From: Donghicola sp041224595
GTDB taxonomy: Bacteria; Pseudomonadota; Alphaproteobacteria; Rhodobacterales; Rhodobacteraceae
Length of the DNA stretch: 64,000 bases
Reading direction: 5' to 3'
Assembly: GCF_041224595.1 (NCBI RefSeq)
Contig: NZ_JBGFGN010000157.1
Span: forward strand, 186,001-250,000
The notes under the pieces are model-generated. The model did not search any database. It had not been told where the DNA came from and worked only from the letters and a program-made list of their open reading frames with translations. This document shows, one piece after another, positions 50,705-59,046 of the stretch; the stretch's first letter is position 1; each line of letters starts with the position of its first letter. A program made the position numbers and the translations under genes.

Positions 50705-52081
50705 TTATTTTGTGATGATTTCCGGCCCCATGAAGGTCGTCGGCAGGTAGGTCGACAGCCACGGGATGTAGGTGACCATGATCAGGAACACGAACAGGAC
50801 GGCCAAGAAGGGCAGCGCTGCGCGGACGACCGACATCATCGGCATACCCGCCACACCCGAGGTCACGAAGAGGTTCAGACCAACTGGCGGGGTGATCATG
50901 CCGATCTCCATGTTGACAACCATGATGATGCCCAGATGGATCGGGTCGATGCCCAGTTCGATCGCAATGGGGAACACCAACGGTGCGACGATGACCAACA
51001 GACCCGAGGGTTCCATGAACTGGCCACCGATCAGCAGGATGATGTTGACGATCACAAGGAACATGACGGGGCCGAAACCTGCATCTAGCATTGCCGAAGC
51101 GATCTGCTGGGGAATCTGCTCGTCGGTCAGCACGTGCTTCAGGATAAGCGCGTTGGCGATGATGAACATCAGGGTGACGGTCAGCTTGCCCGCTTCGAAC
51201 AGGGTGTCTTTGGTGTCCTTGTGGAAGAACGCGGTGACCAGAGCCTTGGGCTTTTCGATCAATGACAGGTTACGCTCTCCGTCCGGCGTGGCCAGCGGGC
51301 CCATATCGCGGTAGACAAAAGTTGCGATCAAGAAAGAGTAGACAGCAGCGACTGCAGCAGCTTCGGTCGGGGTAAAGATACCGCCATAGATACCGCCAAG
51401 GATGATGACGATCAGGAACAGACCCCAGCCTGCTTCGCGGCCCGCTTCCATCGCTTCGCCCCAGCCCTTCCACTCGCCTTTGGGCAAGTTGCGCACTTTG
51501 GCGATGATGTAGATGGTGGTCATCAGCATGGTGCCTGCAAGCAAACCCGGGATGACGCCAGCCAGGAACATACGGCCCACGGACACGTCAGTCGCCGAAG
51601 CGTAGACAACCATAACGATGGATGGCGGGATCAGGATGCCCAGAGTACCCGCGTTGGCAATGACGCCTGCGGCAAAGTCTTTGGTGTAACCGACCTGGCG
51701 CATGCCCGCGATCACGATGGAGCCGATCGCCACAACGGTCGCAGGGGACGAACCGGACAGCGCCGCGAAAAGCATACACGCGAAAACGCCCGCAATCGCC
51801 AGACCGCCGGGGAAATGCCCCACCAGCGCAATCGAGAAGCGGATGATCCGCCGCGCCACACCGCCTGTCGACATAAACGACGACGCAAGAATGAAGAACG
51901 GGATCGCCAGCAGGGTGTAGTGACCGGCCATCGCTTGGAAAAAGCTCTGCGCGATTGACGACAGCGAGGTTTCCGACAGGACCAAGAGGAACAGGACGGA
52001 CGAGAAGCCAAGGCTGACAGCGATCGGCACACCGATCAGCATCAGGCCAACGACCATGGCAAAGAGAATTGCGACTTCCAT
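50705..52081 (-). CDS. dctM: TRAP transporter large permease (DctM family)
   Basis: A 458-residue integral membrane protein with about 12 helices. TRAP-L features: 'GVPIAVSLGFSSVLFLL', 'FSIALVGHFPGGLAIAGVFACMLFAALSGSSPATVVAIGSI', 'GTLGILIPPSIVMVVYASATDVSVGRMFLAGVIPG' and 'TPPVGLNLFVTSGVAGM'. It is the ion-driven translocation subunit for C4-dicarboxylates or related organic acids. It lies 4 bases downstream of dctQ. Confidence 0.95.
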   Translation of the reverse strand: MEVAILFAMVVGLMLIGVPIAVSLGFSSVLFLLVLSETSLSSIAQSFFQAMAGHYTLLAIPFFILASSFMSTGGVARRIIRFSIALVGHFPGGLAIAGVFACMLFAALSGSSPATVVAIGSIVIAGMRQVGYTKDFAAGVIANAGTLGILIPPSIVMVVYASATDVSVGRMFLAGVIPGLLAGTMLMTTIYIIAKVRNLPKGEWKGWGEAMEAGREAGWGLFLIVIILGGIYGGIFTPTEAAAVAAVYSFLIATFVYRDMGPLATPDGERNLSLIEKPKALVTAFFHKDTKDTLFEAGKLTVTLMFIIANALILKHVLTDEQIPQQIASAMLDAGFGPVMFLVIVNIILLIGGQFMEPSGLLVIVAPLVFPIAIELGIDPIHLGIIMVVNMEIGMITPPVGLNLFVTSGVAGMPMMSVVRAALPFLAVLFVFLIMVTYIPWLSTYLPTTFMGPEIITK

Positions 52082-52085
52082 CGAA

Positions 52086-52775
52086 TTATTCCTCGTAGTT
52101 CATGTGGCGCACGTCATCGACGGCGTCTTCGGCTTCGTGGCTCACGATCAGGCTGTCGGTGTCGCCGCGCATCACAGCGATGAAGGCTTCGATAAAGCGG
52201 AACAGCAGCAGAGCCATGCCGATGGGCAGAATGGCGTAGGGGATGAAGCGCGGCAGCTTTTCATAAGTCTCGCCTTCGTTCATCAGAGGTTCGATCCAAC
52301 GCAGGAATTCGGGCATCGGAACCTCGAGCACTTCGTACCATGCGCGGTAAGAGGTGCGTTTCATCTCTTCGAAACCAGTGGGGAACCAGCGTCCCTCGGT
52401 CTGAGGAAGGTTGGCAAAGTTTGCCCAGTAGTCCCACGCGCCCTTGGTCAGCAGGAACGCGTAACCGACACAGATCGCGGCGGCGATGATTGCCAGAACA
52501 CGGCGCACATTGGCGGAAAACAAATTGGTCAGAGCGTCGACGCCCAAATGGGCGGTCACTTTGACCGAATAGCTGATGCCGAACAGGACCAGCCAGGCAA
52601 ATAGAAAAGTCGTGGCCTCTAGGCCCCAGGTAAGGCTGTCGTTAAAGCCATAACGCAGCACAACGTTGATAAAGGTGACGAGGGTCATCAGGCCCAGAAG
52701 AATCGCGATAATCGTTTCTTCTAGAGAGTTGATGAACCGCCCCACCGCCGATTTCGGCTCGTATTTGGTGGACAT
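52086..52775 (-). CDS. dctQ: TRAP transporter small permease (DctQ family)
   Basis: A 229-residue protein with four helices. It starts 'MSTKYEPKSAVGRFINSLEETIIAILLGLMTLVTFINVVLRYGF' (the standard DctQ first helix) and continues 'LTWGLEATTFLFAWLVLFG'. A longer-than-usual central insert (about 125-175) separates helices 3 and 4. It is needed for assembly and function of the TRAP membrane unit. Two hairpins separate it from dctP upstream. Confidence 0.93.
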   Translation of the reverse strand: MSTKYEPKSAVGRFINSLEETIIAILLGLMTLVTFINVVLRYGFNDSLTWGLEATTFLFAWLVLFGISYSVKVTAHLGVDALTNLFSANVRRVLAIIAAAICVGYAFLLTKGAWDYWANFANLPQTEGRWFPTGFEEMKRTSYRAWYEVLEVPMPEFLRWIEPLMNEGETYEKLPRFIPYAILPIGMALLLFRFIEAFIAVMRGDTDSLIVSHEAEDAVDDVRHMNYEE

Positions 52776-52811
52776 GGGACGCTCCTGAGGACAGGTGAGA
52801 GGTTAAGAGAA

Positions 52812-52860
52812 CCCCGGCCCCCATGAAGAAGGCCGGGGCAAATTCACGCGAGTGGTGAAT
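52812..52860 (-). promoter_or_regulatory. two consecutive hairpins between dctP and dctQ
   Basis: On the minus strand: GTGAAT/ATTCAC-type (6 bp, 7-base loop, 52842-52860), starting 3 bases after the dctP stop, then CCCCGGCC/GGCCGGGG (8 bp perfect, 11-base loop, 52812-52838) with only a short T stretch. This fits a partial terminator or mRNA stabiliser that keeps the binding protein in excess over the permease. Confidence 0.65.
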
Positions 52861-52862
52861 GA

Positions 52863-53867
52863 TTAGTGCTTGTCGTTGATCGCCTGAGCCGCGTCGATGT
52901 TCTCTTGGCCAACATCTTCACGGAACTGGTCCCAAACGGGCAGCATCGCGTCGACCCAAGCCTGACGGGCTTCGGGGCTCAGTTCGCGGATCACACCGCC
53001 AGCATCCAGAACAGCCTGACGCGCTTCTGCGTCAACTTCTGCGATCGCTGCGTTACGGGTCGAGGTCACTTCGTCGACGATGGTCGACAGCTGCTCGCGC
53101 ACGTCGTCATCCAGGCTGTCCCAGAAATCAACCGAGGTCACCAGCATGTAGTCCAGCAGACCGTGGTTGGTCTCGGTCACGCCGTCCTGAACTTCAAAGA
53201 ACTTCTGGCCGTAGATGTTCGACCAGGTGTTTTCCTGACCATCAACAACGCCGGTCTGCAGCGCGCCGTACACTTCGGAGAAGGCCATGGGCTGGGGCGA
53301 CACGCCGATCGCTTCCATCTGTGCCTTGATCACTTCCGACGGCTGAACGCGGAACTTCAGGCCAGCTGCATCGGTGGGCAGTTCCAGCGGCTTGTTGGCC
53401 GACATCTGCTTCAGGCCGTTGTGCCAGAAGCCCAGGCCCAGCAGGCCACGGCGGACCATCGACTCTTTCATCGCCTGACCGGTTTCCGAGTTCTGGAACT
53501 CGTCAACGGCTGCCATGTTTTTGAACATGAAAGGCAAGTCAAAGATGCGGAACTGCTTGGTGAACTGCTCGAACTTCGACAGCGAAGGCGCAGCCATCTG
53601 GACGTCGCCCTGCAGCATCGCTTCCAGAACCTGGTCATCGTTGTAGAGGGTCGAGTTCGGGTACACTTCCATGCACGCCTTGCCGTTCATCTCTTCGTTC
53701 ACGCGTTCCTGCAGAAGCGAAGCCGCCAGACCCTTGGGGTGCTTGTCGGTGTTGGTGACGTGGCTCAGTTTGATGACGACTTCGCCATCATCACAAGCAG
53801 CCATTGCGCCTGCGGCGCCGGTCACGGTCAGTGCGACTGCGGTCGCTGCGGTTGCCAAAAATTTCAT
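52863..53867 (-). CDS. dctP: TRAP transporter substrate-binding protein (DctP family)
   Basis: A 334-residue periplasmic protein: signal peptide (about 1-23, '..GAAGAMAACDD') and a DctP fold with 'VIKLSHVTNTDKHPKG', 'NSTLYNDDQVLEAMLQGDVQMAAPSL' and the carboxylate-binding Arg segment 'GLKFRVQPSEV', then 'ENTWSNIYGQKFFEVQ'. It probably binds C4-dicarboxylates, given the DctB/DctD neighbours. GGAGGAGACCC precedes the ATG. The promoter region holds three regularly spaced palindromes. Confidence 0.95.
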   Translation of the reverse strand: MKFLATAATAVALTVTGAAGAMAACDDGEVVIKLSHVTNTDKHPKGLAASLLQERVNEEMNGKACMEVYPNSTLYNDDQVLEAMLQGDVQMAAPSLSKFEQFTKQFRIFDLPFMFKNMAAVDEFQNSETGQAMKESMVRRGLLGLGFWHNGLKQMSANKPLELPTDAAGLKFRVQPSEVIKAQMEAIGVSPQPMAFSEVYGALQTGVVDGQENTWSNIYGQKFFEVQDGVTETNHGLLDYMLVTSVDFWDSLDDDVREQLSTIVDEVTSTRNAAIAEVDAEARQAVLDAGGVIRELSPEARQAWVDAMLPVWDQFREDVGQENIDAAQAINDKH

Positions 53868-54056
53868 GGGTCTCCTCCACCTTTGAAATTAAAGTTCGCG
53901 ATCCCTTTAGTAGGATCTTGGGGCAGAGATAACCGTAGCGGGGCCAAGAGCCTCAAGCGGAGAATTACATTTTCGTGAAATTCCCGTTTTTACGCGTCTT
54001 TACAAAATGTTAAGCATTGCACAGGGCGCAACCCAGCTATGCGGCATTGCAGCAGA

Positions 54057-54104
54057 GTGCGGAAATCCGCACACGCAAATATCCGCTTGTGCGGATTTCC
54101 GCAC
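54057..54104. promoter_or_regulatory. three palindromic sites at 16-bp steps upstream of dctP (probable DctD-binding array)
   Basis: Site 1 GTGCGGAAATCCGCAC (54057-54072) and site 3 GTGCGGATTTCCGCAC (54089-54104) are exact reverse complements of each other. Site 2 core GCAAATATCCGC (54075-54086) matches 9 of 12 bases of site 1. The 12-base cores start at 54059, 54075 and 54091. The array lies just after the dctD stop and about 190 bases before dctP. Confidence 0.75.
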
Positions 54105-54105
54105 A

Positions 54106-55332
54106 TCACTCGGATCGGAAGTCTTCGGGTCGAATCCCGTGGCGCGTCAGCTTGTCGTAGAAGGTTTTTCGCGGCAACTTGAGCGCCTTGGCCGCAGCCG
54201 TCGCTTGGCCTGCGTGTTTGCGCAGGGCTTCGATCAAGAGCGAGCGTTCGACCTGCGCCATCTGTTCGGCCAGCCCAAGGGTCTGGTCCTCGGACACATC
54301 CCCCAGTCCCAAGGCAAAGCGCATCGCGGCATTCATCAGCGCTCGCGCATTACCCGGCCAATCCTGCGCCATCAGACGCGCGATTGTGTCGGGTGTGATC
54401 TCGGGGGCAGTCACACCCGCCTGCTCGGCCGCCTGCGCGACGTATTGGCGAAAGATGATCGGAATATCCTCGGGGCGCTCGCGCAAGCCAGGAATGTACA
54501 CCCGCACCCCTTCGAGCCGGTAATACAGATCGCTGCTAAACTCGCCCTTGGACACCATTTCGTTCAGATCACGGGTACAGCCCGCCAGAATACGCGGCGC
54601 GGGCGTTTCCAATCGCTGCGCCAAAGCGAACTGGGTTTCCTGCGGGAGCAAGCTGATCTCGTCCAGAAACAAGCTACCACCCTCGGCCTTGTCCAGCGCG
54701 CGCTCTAACTCCTCGACGCTGAGCGCGGCGGCAGAGCGTTTCTCGAACGGTTTGCGCGCGTTTGGGGACAGCAAGTGGATCACCTCGGCGCATTTCGGAA
54801 CGCCCGTGCCAGGGGCACCGGTGACAAGGACATCTGCCCCCGTCGCTGCCACCGCCCGCACATGAGACCGTAGCGTGTCCACCGCAGCCGATTTGCCAAA
54901 GATCATACGGGCTGCGGGATCGCCCTGAACCAGCTGTTCTTTCAGGCTGCGGTTCTCGATCACCAATTCGCGGCTCGCAAGCGCGCGCTCCAGAACCGCA
55001 AGCAGATCCTTGGCCGCGCATGGCTTTTCTAGGAAGTCAAAAGCCCCTGCGCCCATCGCCTTGACCGCCATTGGAATATCGCCTTCGCCAGTCAGCAGGA
55101 TCACCGGCAGTTCCGCATCTTGCCCCCTAGCATAGTCTAGCAGGTAGAACCCATCGCGCCCCGACATGCGAATGTCTGACAGGATCACACCCTGAAAATC
55201 GCGGGTGATCATATCTTTGGCGGCGACAAAAGATCCGCAGAGTGTCGGCTCAAAGCCCCCCAGATCCAGCGTCTGCCCCAGTGCCTCGCGCACGGCAGCG
55301 TCATCTTCGACGACCAGAACGGAACGGATCAT
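54106..55332 (-). CDS. dctD: DctD-like response regulator with a degenerate AAA+ domain
   Basis: A 408-residue NtrC-family regulator: receiver domain (about 1-120) with phospho-acceptor D53 in 'VILSDIRMSGRDG', AAA+ region (about 138-310), and a Fis-type HTH (about 365-405, 'ATAAAKALKLPRKTFYDKLTRHGI'). Walker A reads 'GAPGTGVP' (residues 172-179), so the ATP-binding Lys is Val. The GAFTGA sigma-54 contact loop is missing, and the segment to Walker B ('GGSLFLDEIS', about 218) is shortened. It probably activates without sigma-54. ATGA overlap with dctB. Confidence 0.9.
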   Translation of the reverse strand: MIRSVLVVEDDAAVREALGQTLDLGGFEPTLCGSFVAAKDMITRDFQGVILSDIRMSGRDGFYLLDYARGQDAELPVILLTGEGDIPMAVKAMGAGAFDFLEKPCAAKDLLAVLERALASRELVIENRSLKEQLVQGDPAARMIFGKSAAVDTLRSHVRAVAATGADVLVTGAPGTGVPKCAEVIHLLSPNARKPFEKRSAAALSVEELERALDKAEGGSLFLDEISLLPQETQFALAQRLETPAPRILAGCTRDLNEMVSKGEFSSDLYYRLEGVRVYIPGLRERPEDIPIIFRQYVAQAAEQAGVTAPEITPDTIARLMAQDWPGNARALMNAAMRFALGLGDVSEDQTLGLAEQMAQVERSLLIEALRKHAGQATAAAKALKLPRKTFYDKLTRHGIRPEDFRSE

Positions 55333-57026
55333 GATGTGCTATCCTCTTGCCATGGCTGCAATTCAACGGTGAACAGAGCGCCGCCCTCGGGGGCGTTCTC
55401 GCCCCGTATCATGCCGCCGAAGCTCTGGACCAGACCATAAGAGATGGAGAGGCCCAGCCCCATGCCTTCGGATGCGCCAACTTCTTTGGTCGAATAAAAG
55501 GGGTCAAAGATCTTTTCCGGTGCCTCGATGCCCGGCCCAGTATCCGCTATGCAAAGGGTCACCTTGCCTGGTTCGCGCGTGACAGAGATCGACAGGCACT
55601 GAAAGGTCTGCGCCACCATTGCGTCCAAGGCGTTCGAGATCAGGTTCAACACCACCTGCTGCAAGCGTACCTCGCCGCCCCGTACCAGCACCGGTGTCTC
55701 TCGGTCAGACCATACCAGCGAGACGCCTTCGCGCTCCATCCGCGCTTCGGATAATTCCAAAGCACTGCGGATCACGCCCGTCAAATCGACCCGCCCCACG
55801 GGCTCTTTCTCTTGGCGCGCAAAAGCACGCAGGTTCTTGATGATCCGACCCATCCGGTGGGCCATATCCGAAATCCGGTCCAGATTGGCCCGCGCCTCGG
55901 GCACGCGGTCCCTCTCTAGGTACAGCGCAGCATTCTCGGCAAAGCTTTGAACCGCCATCAAGGGCTGGTTCAATTCGTGACTGATGCCAGCGGACATTTT
56001 GCCCAAGGCGCTAAGCTTGCCCGCCTGCACCAGATCAGCCTGCGCGCGCTCCAATTCGGCGGTGCGCTGCGCGACCCTCTCTTCCAGCCGTTGGTTTACC
56101 AAAGTCAGGGTCCGTCGCCGCTCTGTCGCCAAGAATAACAGCGCACCGAACGCCAGCAGGATCGCAGCAACGACAGCTGCCTGTAGGCTGGCTAGCTTCG
56201 CGGCAGGCGCAATGTCCACCAGCGCCTCGGCCCGCATGCCGATCACGGGCATCTCTTGCACCAAGTGCAAAGAGCGGGCAGGCACATACCGCCCCGCGTC
56301 TAGCGCCCACAGCTCCAGATCACCCCGCTGCTCGACCGTGTAGGACAGAAAGGGACGCAAGCTCAGCGCTTCGTAGCTGGCACTGCTGCTGGTCTTGCCG
56401 GTGCCCCGCTGCAAATACAGCAACTCCTCGCGGTTCGCGACAAAGACGACACCCAAGTCATCAGTGAAAAAGACAACTGGGACACCGCCGCGCCAATCCC
56501 TCTCGATCCTCTCGATATCAACCACGACAACGACCACGCCTTGCACGCTGCGATCTATGCCAAAAACCGGCGCCGCATAATAAAAGGCACGGCGTTCAAA
56601 CCGCGGGCTATAGGCGTGGAAGCTCCCCAAAGCTCCGTCCATGGCGCGCTGAAAAAACGGCACCTCTGACCAATCGGAAGGGGGCTCGCCGATGGCGTTT
56701 GAAACCACGTGCCCCTCTGCATCCAGCAGGACGACATCCAGCGCCGTCGTTTTGTCCATCGACCTGACGAACAGCTCGTTCAGCCCCTGCTCGAAGACGG
56801 GCAAGGTGACCAAAGGATGATCCGCCAGATAAATCCCCAGTTCGCGGTAGCGCTGCAACTCTGCCCGCAGCCGGTCCGAGGCCAGCGCCAAATCCGACCG
56901 TCCTCGTTGCGCGATTTGCTCCAATGCTTGGGTGTGCGCATAGCTGTACAGCGCGGAGGCAACGCCCCCGACGGCAATCACAAACGCAGCCACGAGGCTG
57001 ATGCGGCGCCACAATCCTGTGCTCAT
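55329..57026 (-). CDS. dctB: C4-dicarboxylate sensor histidine kinase DctB
   Basis: A 565-residue membrane kinase: two membrane helices (about 8-28 and 280-300) enclosing a periplasmic double-PAS sensor region, a coiled coil ('LEERVAQRTAELERAQADLVQAGKLSAL'), HisKA with 'GISHELNQPLMAVQSF' (phospho-His) and HATPase with 'NLISNALDAM', 'DTGPGIEAPEKIFDPFYSTK' and 'GMGLGLSISYGL'. It senses external C4-dicarboxylates and phosphorylates DctD. It is the first gene of the dctBD unit and diverges from the P450 gene. Confidence 0.94.
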   Translation of the reverse strand: MSTGLWRRISLVAAFVIAVGGVASALYSYAHTQALEQIAQRGRSDLALASDRLRAELQRYRELGIYLADHPLVTLPVFEQGLNELFVRSMDKTTALDVVLLDAEGHVVSNAIGEPPSDWSEVPFFQRAMDGALGSFHAYSPRFERRAFYYAAPVFGIDRSVQGVVVVVVDIERIERDWRGGVPVVFFTDDLGVVFVANREELLYLQRGTGKTSSSASYEALSLRPFLSYTVEQRGDLELWALDAGRYVPARSLHLVQEMPVIGMRAEALVDIAPAAKLASLQAAVVAAILLAFGALLFLATERRRTLTLVNQRLEERVAQRTAELERAQADLVQAGKLSALGKMSAGISHELNQPLMAVQSFAENAALYLERDRVPEARANLDRISDMAHRMGRIIKNLRAFARQEKEPVGRVDLTGVIRSALELSEARMEREGVSLVWSDRETPVLVRGGEVRLQQVVLNLISNALDAMVAQTFQCLSISVTREPGKVTLCIADTGPGIEAPEKIFDPFYSTKEVGASEGMGLGLSISYGLVQSFGGMIRGENAPEGGALFTVELQPWQEDSTS

Positions 57027-57153
57027 ATCTTTGTGCTACCAATCTGCCGCGACCTGCGCCAGAGGATTGGCAACATAGGCAGAATGCAAAGAGCACCATT
57101 GTCGCGTGCAACAGGCTCTTGCGCAGGGGGGAACAGTTGCGCAATGTCACCGC

Positions 57154-58335
57154 ATGTCAGTTTTAGAGCAGTCGCCGACGCAGCCCGCGTTCGTCCAGAA
57201 CCCCTATCCGTTTTACGAGGCTGCCCGCGCCGCGAGCCCTGTGCACGATTGGCAGGACTACAACATGCCCGCCGCTTTTACGCACGAGGCTGTGGCCGCC
57301 CTGCTCAAGGACAAGCGGTTCGGCCGTGAAATCCCCACGGAATTGCAGAGCGCCCCTGCCCCGCATCTGACAGACTTTTACCGGATCGAAGACCACTCGA
57401 TGCTGGAACTCGAAGCCCCGCGTCACACCCGCCTCAGATCGCTCGTGCTTCGGGCCTTTACCAGCCGCCGGATCAAGGGGCTGGGTCCCGAAATTGAACG
57501 CCTGAGTCATCACCTGATCGATGAGATGCCCATGGGCGGATGCGATTTGCTGCCCGCCTATTGCGCAATGGTACCGGTGATCGTCATCGCCCGCCTTCTT
57601 GGCGTGCCCGAAGGCATGGCGAACCAACTGCTGTCATGGTCCAACGCCATGGTCGGGATGTACCAAGCGGGCCGCACTCACGAAGACGAAGTCGCCGCCA
57701 ATACCGCCGCCCGCGAATTTGCCTCCTTCATGGAGGACTACATCGCCGACCGCCGCGCGACCCCTGCGGATGATCTGATCTCTGAACTTATCGCGGCCGA
57801 GGAAAACGGTCAGCGTCTGACCGTGGACGAAATGATCGCCACCTGCATTCTGCTGCTCAATGCGGGACACGAGGCGACCGTCCACACACTAGGAAACGGC
57901 GTAAAAACCCTGATCGAGAACAGAATTCCCGTGTCCGCCCTACAAGGGGACGCTGTTCAGGCCACGGTCGAGGAAATCTTGCGCTACGATCCGCCCCTGC
58001 ACGTCTTTACGCGTTATGCCTACGAAGATGTGACGCTGTTTGGCTATGATTTCAAACGCGGGCAACAGGTGGCGCTGATGCTGGCCTCGGCAAACCGTGA
58101 TTCTGCGGCTTGGGACGCGCCGGACCGCTTCGACCCGACCCGTTCGGCGAAAACGAACACCAGCTTCGGCGGCGGCATCCACTTCTGCATCGGTGCACCA
58201 CTGGCGCGCCTAGAGATGCAGATCGCCCTACGGGTGCTGTTCGAGCGTCGCCCCAATCTGGCGCTAAACGGTCAACCGGAATATGCGAACGTCTACCACT
58301 TCCACGGGCTCAAGGCGTTGAACGTCACCTACTAG
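57154..58335 (+). CDS. cytochrome P450
   Basis: A 393-residue soluble bacterial P450. I-helix 'LLNAGHEATVHTLGNG' (acid-alcohol pair replaced by Glu-Ala-Thr order typical of the family), ExxR 'EEILRY' and heme loop 'FGGGIHFCIGAPLAR' with Cys345 as thiolate ligand. The substrate is unknown and no ferredoxin is adjacent. The start at 57154 lacks a clear RBS; a direct repeat TTGCGCA occurs at 57119 and 57137 just upstream. It is divergent from dctB and convergent with the Lrp-type gene, whose stop overlaps it by 4 bases. Confidence 0.93.
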   Translation: MSVLEQSPTQPAFVQNPYPFYEAARAASPVHDWQDYNMPAAFTHEAVAALLKDKRFGREIPTELQSAPAPHLTDFYRIEDHSMLELEAPRHTRLRSLVLRAFTSRRIKGLGPEIERLSHHLIDEMPMGGCDLLPAYCAMVPVIVIARLLGVPEGMANQLLSWSNAMVGMYQAGRTHEDEVAANTAAREFASFMEDYIADRRATPADDLISELIAAEENGQRLTVDEMIATCILLLNAGHEATVHTLGNGVKTLIENRIPVSALQGDAVQATVEEILRYDPPLHVFTRYAYEDVTLFGYDFKRGQQVALMLASANRDSAAWDAPDRFDPTRSAKTNTSFGGGIHFCIGAPLARLEMQIALRVLFERRPNLALNGQPEYANVYHFHGLKALNVTY

Positions 58336-58793
58336 AGCGGCAGCGCTGTCGTGCTCTTGATTTCTTCCATCGACAAAAGCGCCGTGACGTTGTGCACGCG
58401 CACCTCTGAGATCAAAGCCTGGTAGAACTTGTCATAGGCCCGGGCGTTTTCGACCCGCACCTTCAGGATGTAGTCGATATCACCGGCCAGACGGTGCGCC
58501 TCTTGGACCTCGGGGCGTTCGCGTACGGCGGTCAGAAATTTGTCCTGCCATTCTTTCTCGTGGGCGCTGGTACGGATCAGGACAAAGAAGCAGGCATCGA
58601 ACCCCAGCGCCTCGGGATCGAGCCGCACAGTCTGCGCTCCAATCACGCCAGCATCGCGCAATTTGCGAATTCTGTTCCACACAGGTGTCTTCGAAGACCC
58701 CACTTTTTTGGCGATTTCGTCCAGCGACTGGCTCGCATCCTCTTGCAACTCCGAAAGGATTTTCCGGTCTACCTGATCAAGCCGTACGCTCAT
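58332..58793 (-). CDS. Lrp/AsnC family transcriptional regulator
   Basis: A 153-residue regulator: N-terminal winged HTH ('DQVDRKILSELQEDASQSLDEIAKKVGSSKTPVWNRIRKLRDAGVI') and C-terminal RAM domain ('EVQEAHRLAGDIDYILKVRVENARAYDKFYQ') for effector binding. It is divergent from the sulfite-reduction operon, whose control it may mediate (inference from position). The start at 58793 has AGGGGA about seven bases upstream. Confidence 0.94.
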   Translation of the reverse strand: MSVRLDQVDRKILSELQEDASQSLDEIAKKVGSSKTPVWNRIRKLRDAGVIGAQTVRLDPEALGFDACFFVLIRTSAHEKEWQDKFLTAVRERPEVQEAHRLAGDIDYILKVRVENARAYDKFYQALISEVRVHNVTALLSMEEIKSTTALPL

Positions 58794-58858
58794 TCTGCAT
58801 TTCCCCTGTTTTGGAAAACCCACGTTCTATGTCGCGCCACGAATGGAACAAACGTCCT

Positions 58859-58883
58859 TATTGGCTGCGCCATATAGCCAATA
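58859..58883. promoter_or_regulatory. inverted repeat between the Lrp gene and the sulfur operon
   Basis: TATTGGCT-N9-AGCCAATA, perfect 8-base arms, 66 bases upstream of the Lrp gene and about 160 before DUF2849. A good candidate operator for the Lrp-type regulator or another sulfur regulator. Confidence 0.5.
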
Positions 58884-59046
58884 TGGGGGAAGATTTCCTA
58901 TGTAAAGACCAAGATCACCGCAACCGGAATCTCTCGGACGGCATAGCTGCGCAACCTTGCAGGACTGAGCACGACACGCTACGGCGCAGTTCAGATTTCT
59001 GCAGATGCAAACTGCCACTTCGTTTTGACACAGGAGCTCGCCTGAT

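Noticed and set aside
54020..54045. A possible sigma-54 promoter (CTGGGTTGCGCCCTGTGCA on the minus strand) before dctP.
   Set aside because: The GG and GC elements are 11-12 bases apart instead of the required 10, and the -24 element lacks GGCAC. The DctD here also lacks GAFTGA.
58884..59046. A riboswitch or a cysG remnant ahead of the sulfur operon.
   Set aside because: Several small self-complementary stretches exist, but none matches a riboswitch I know, and no siroheme-synthase-like codons are visible.
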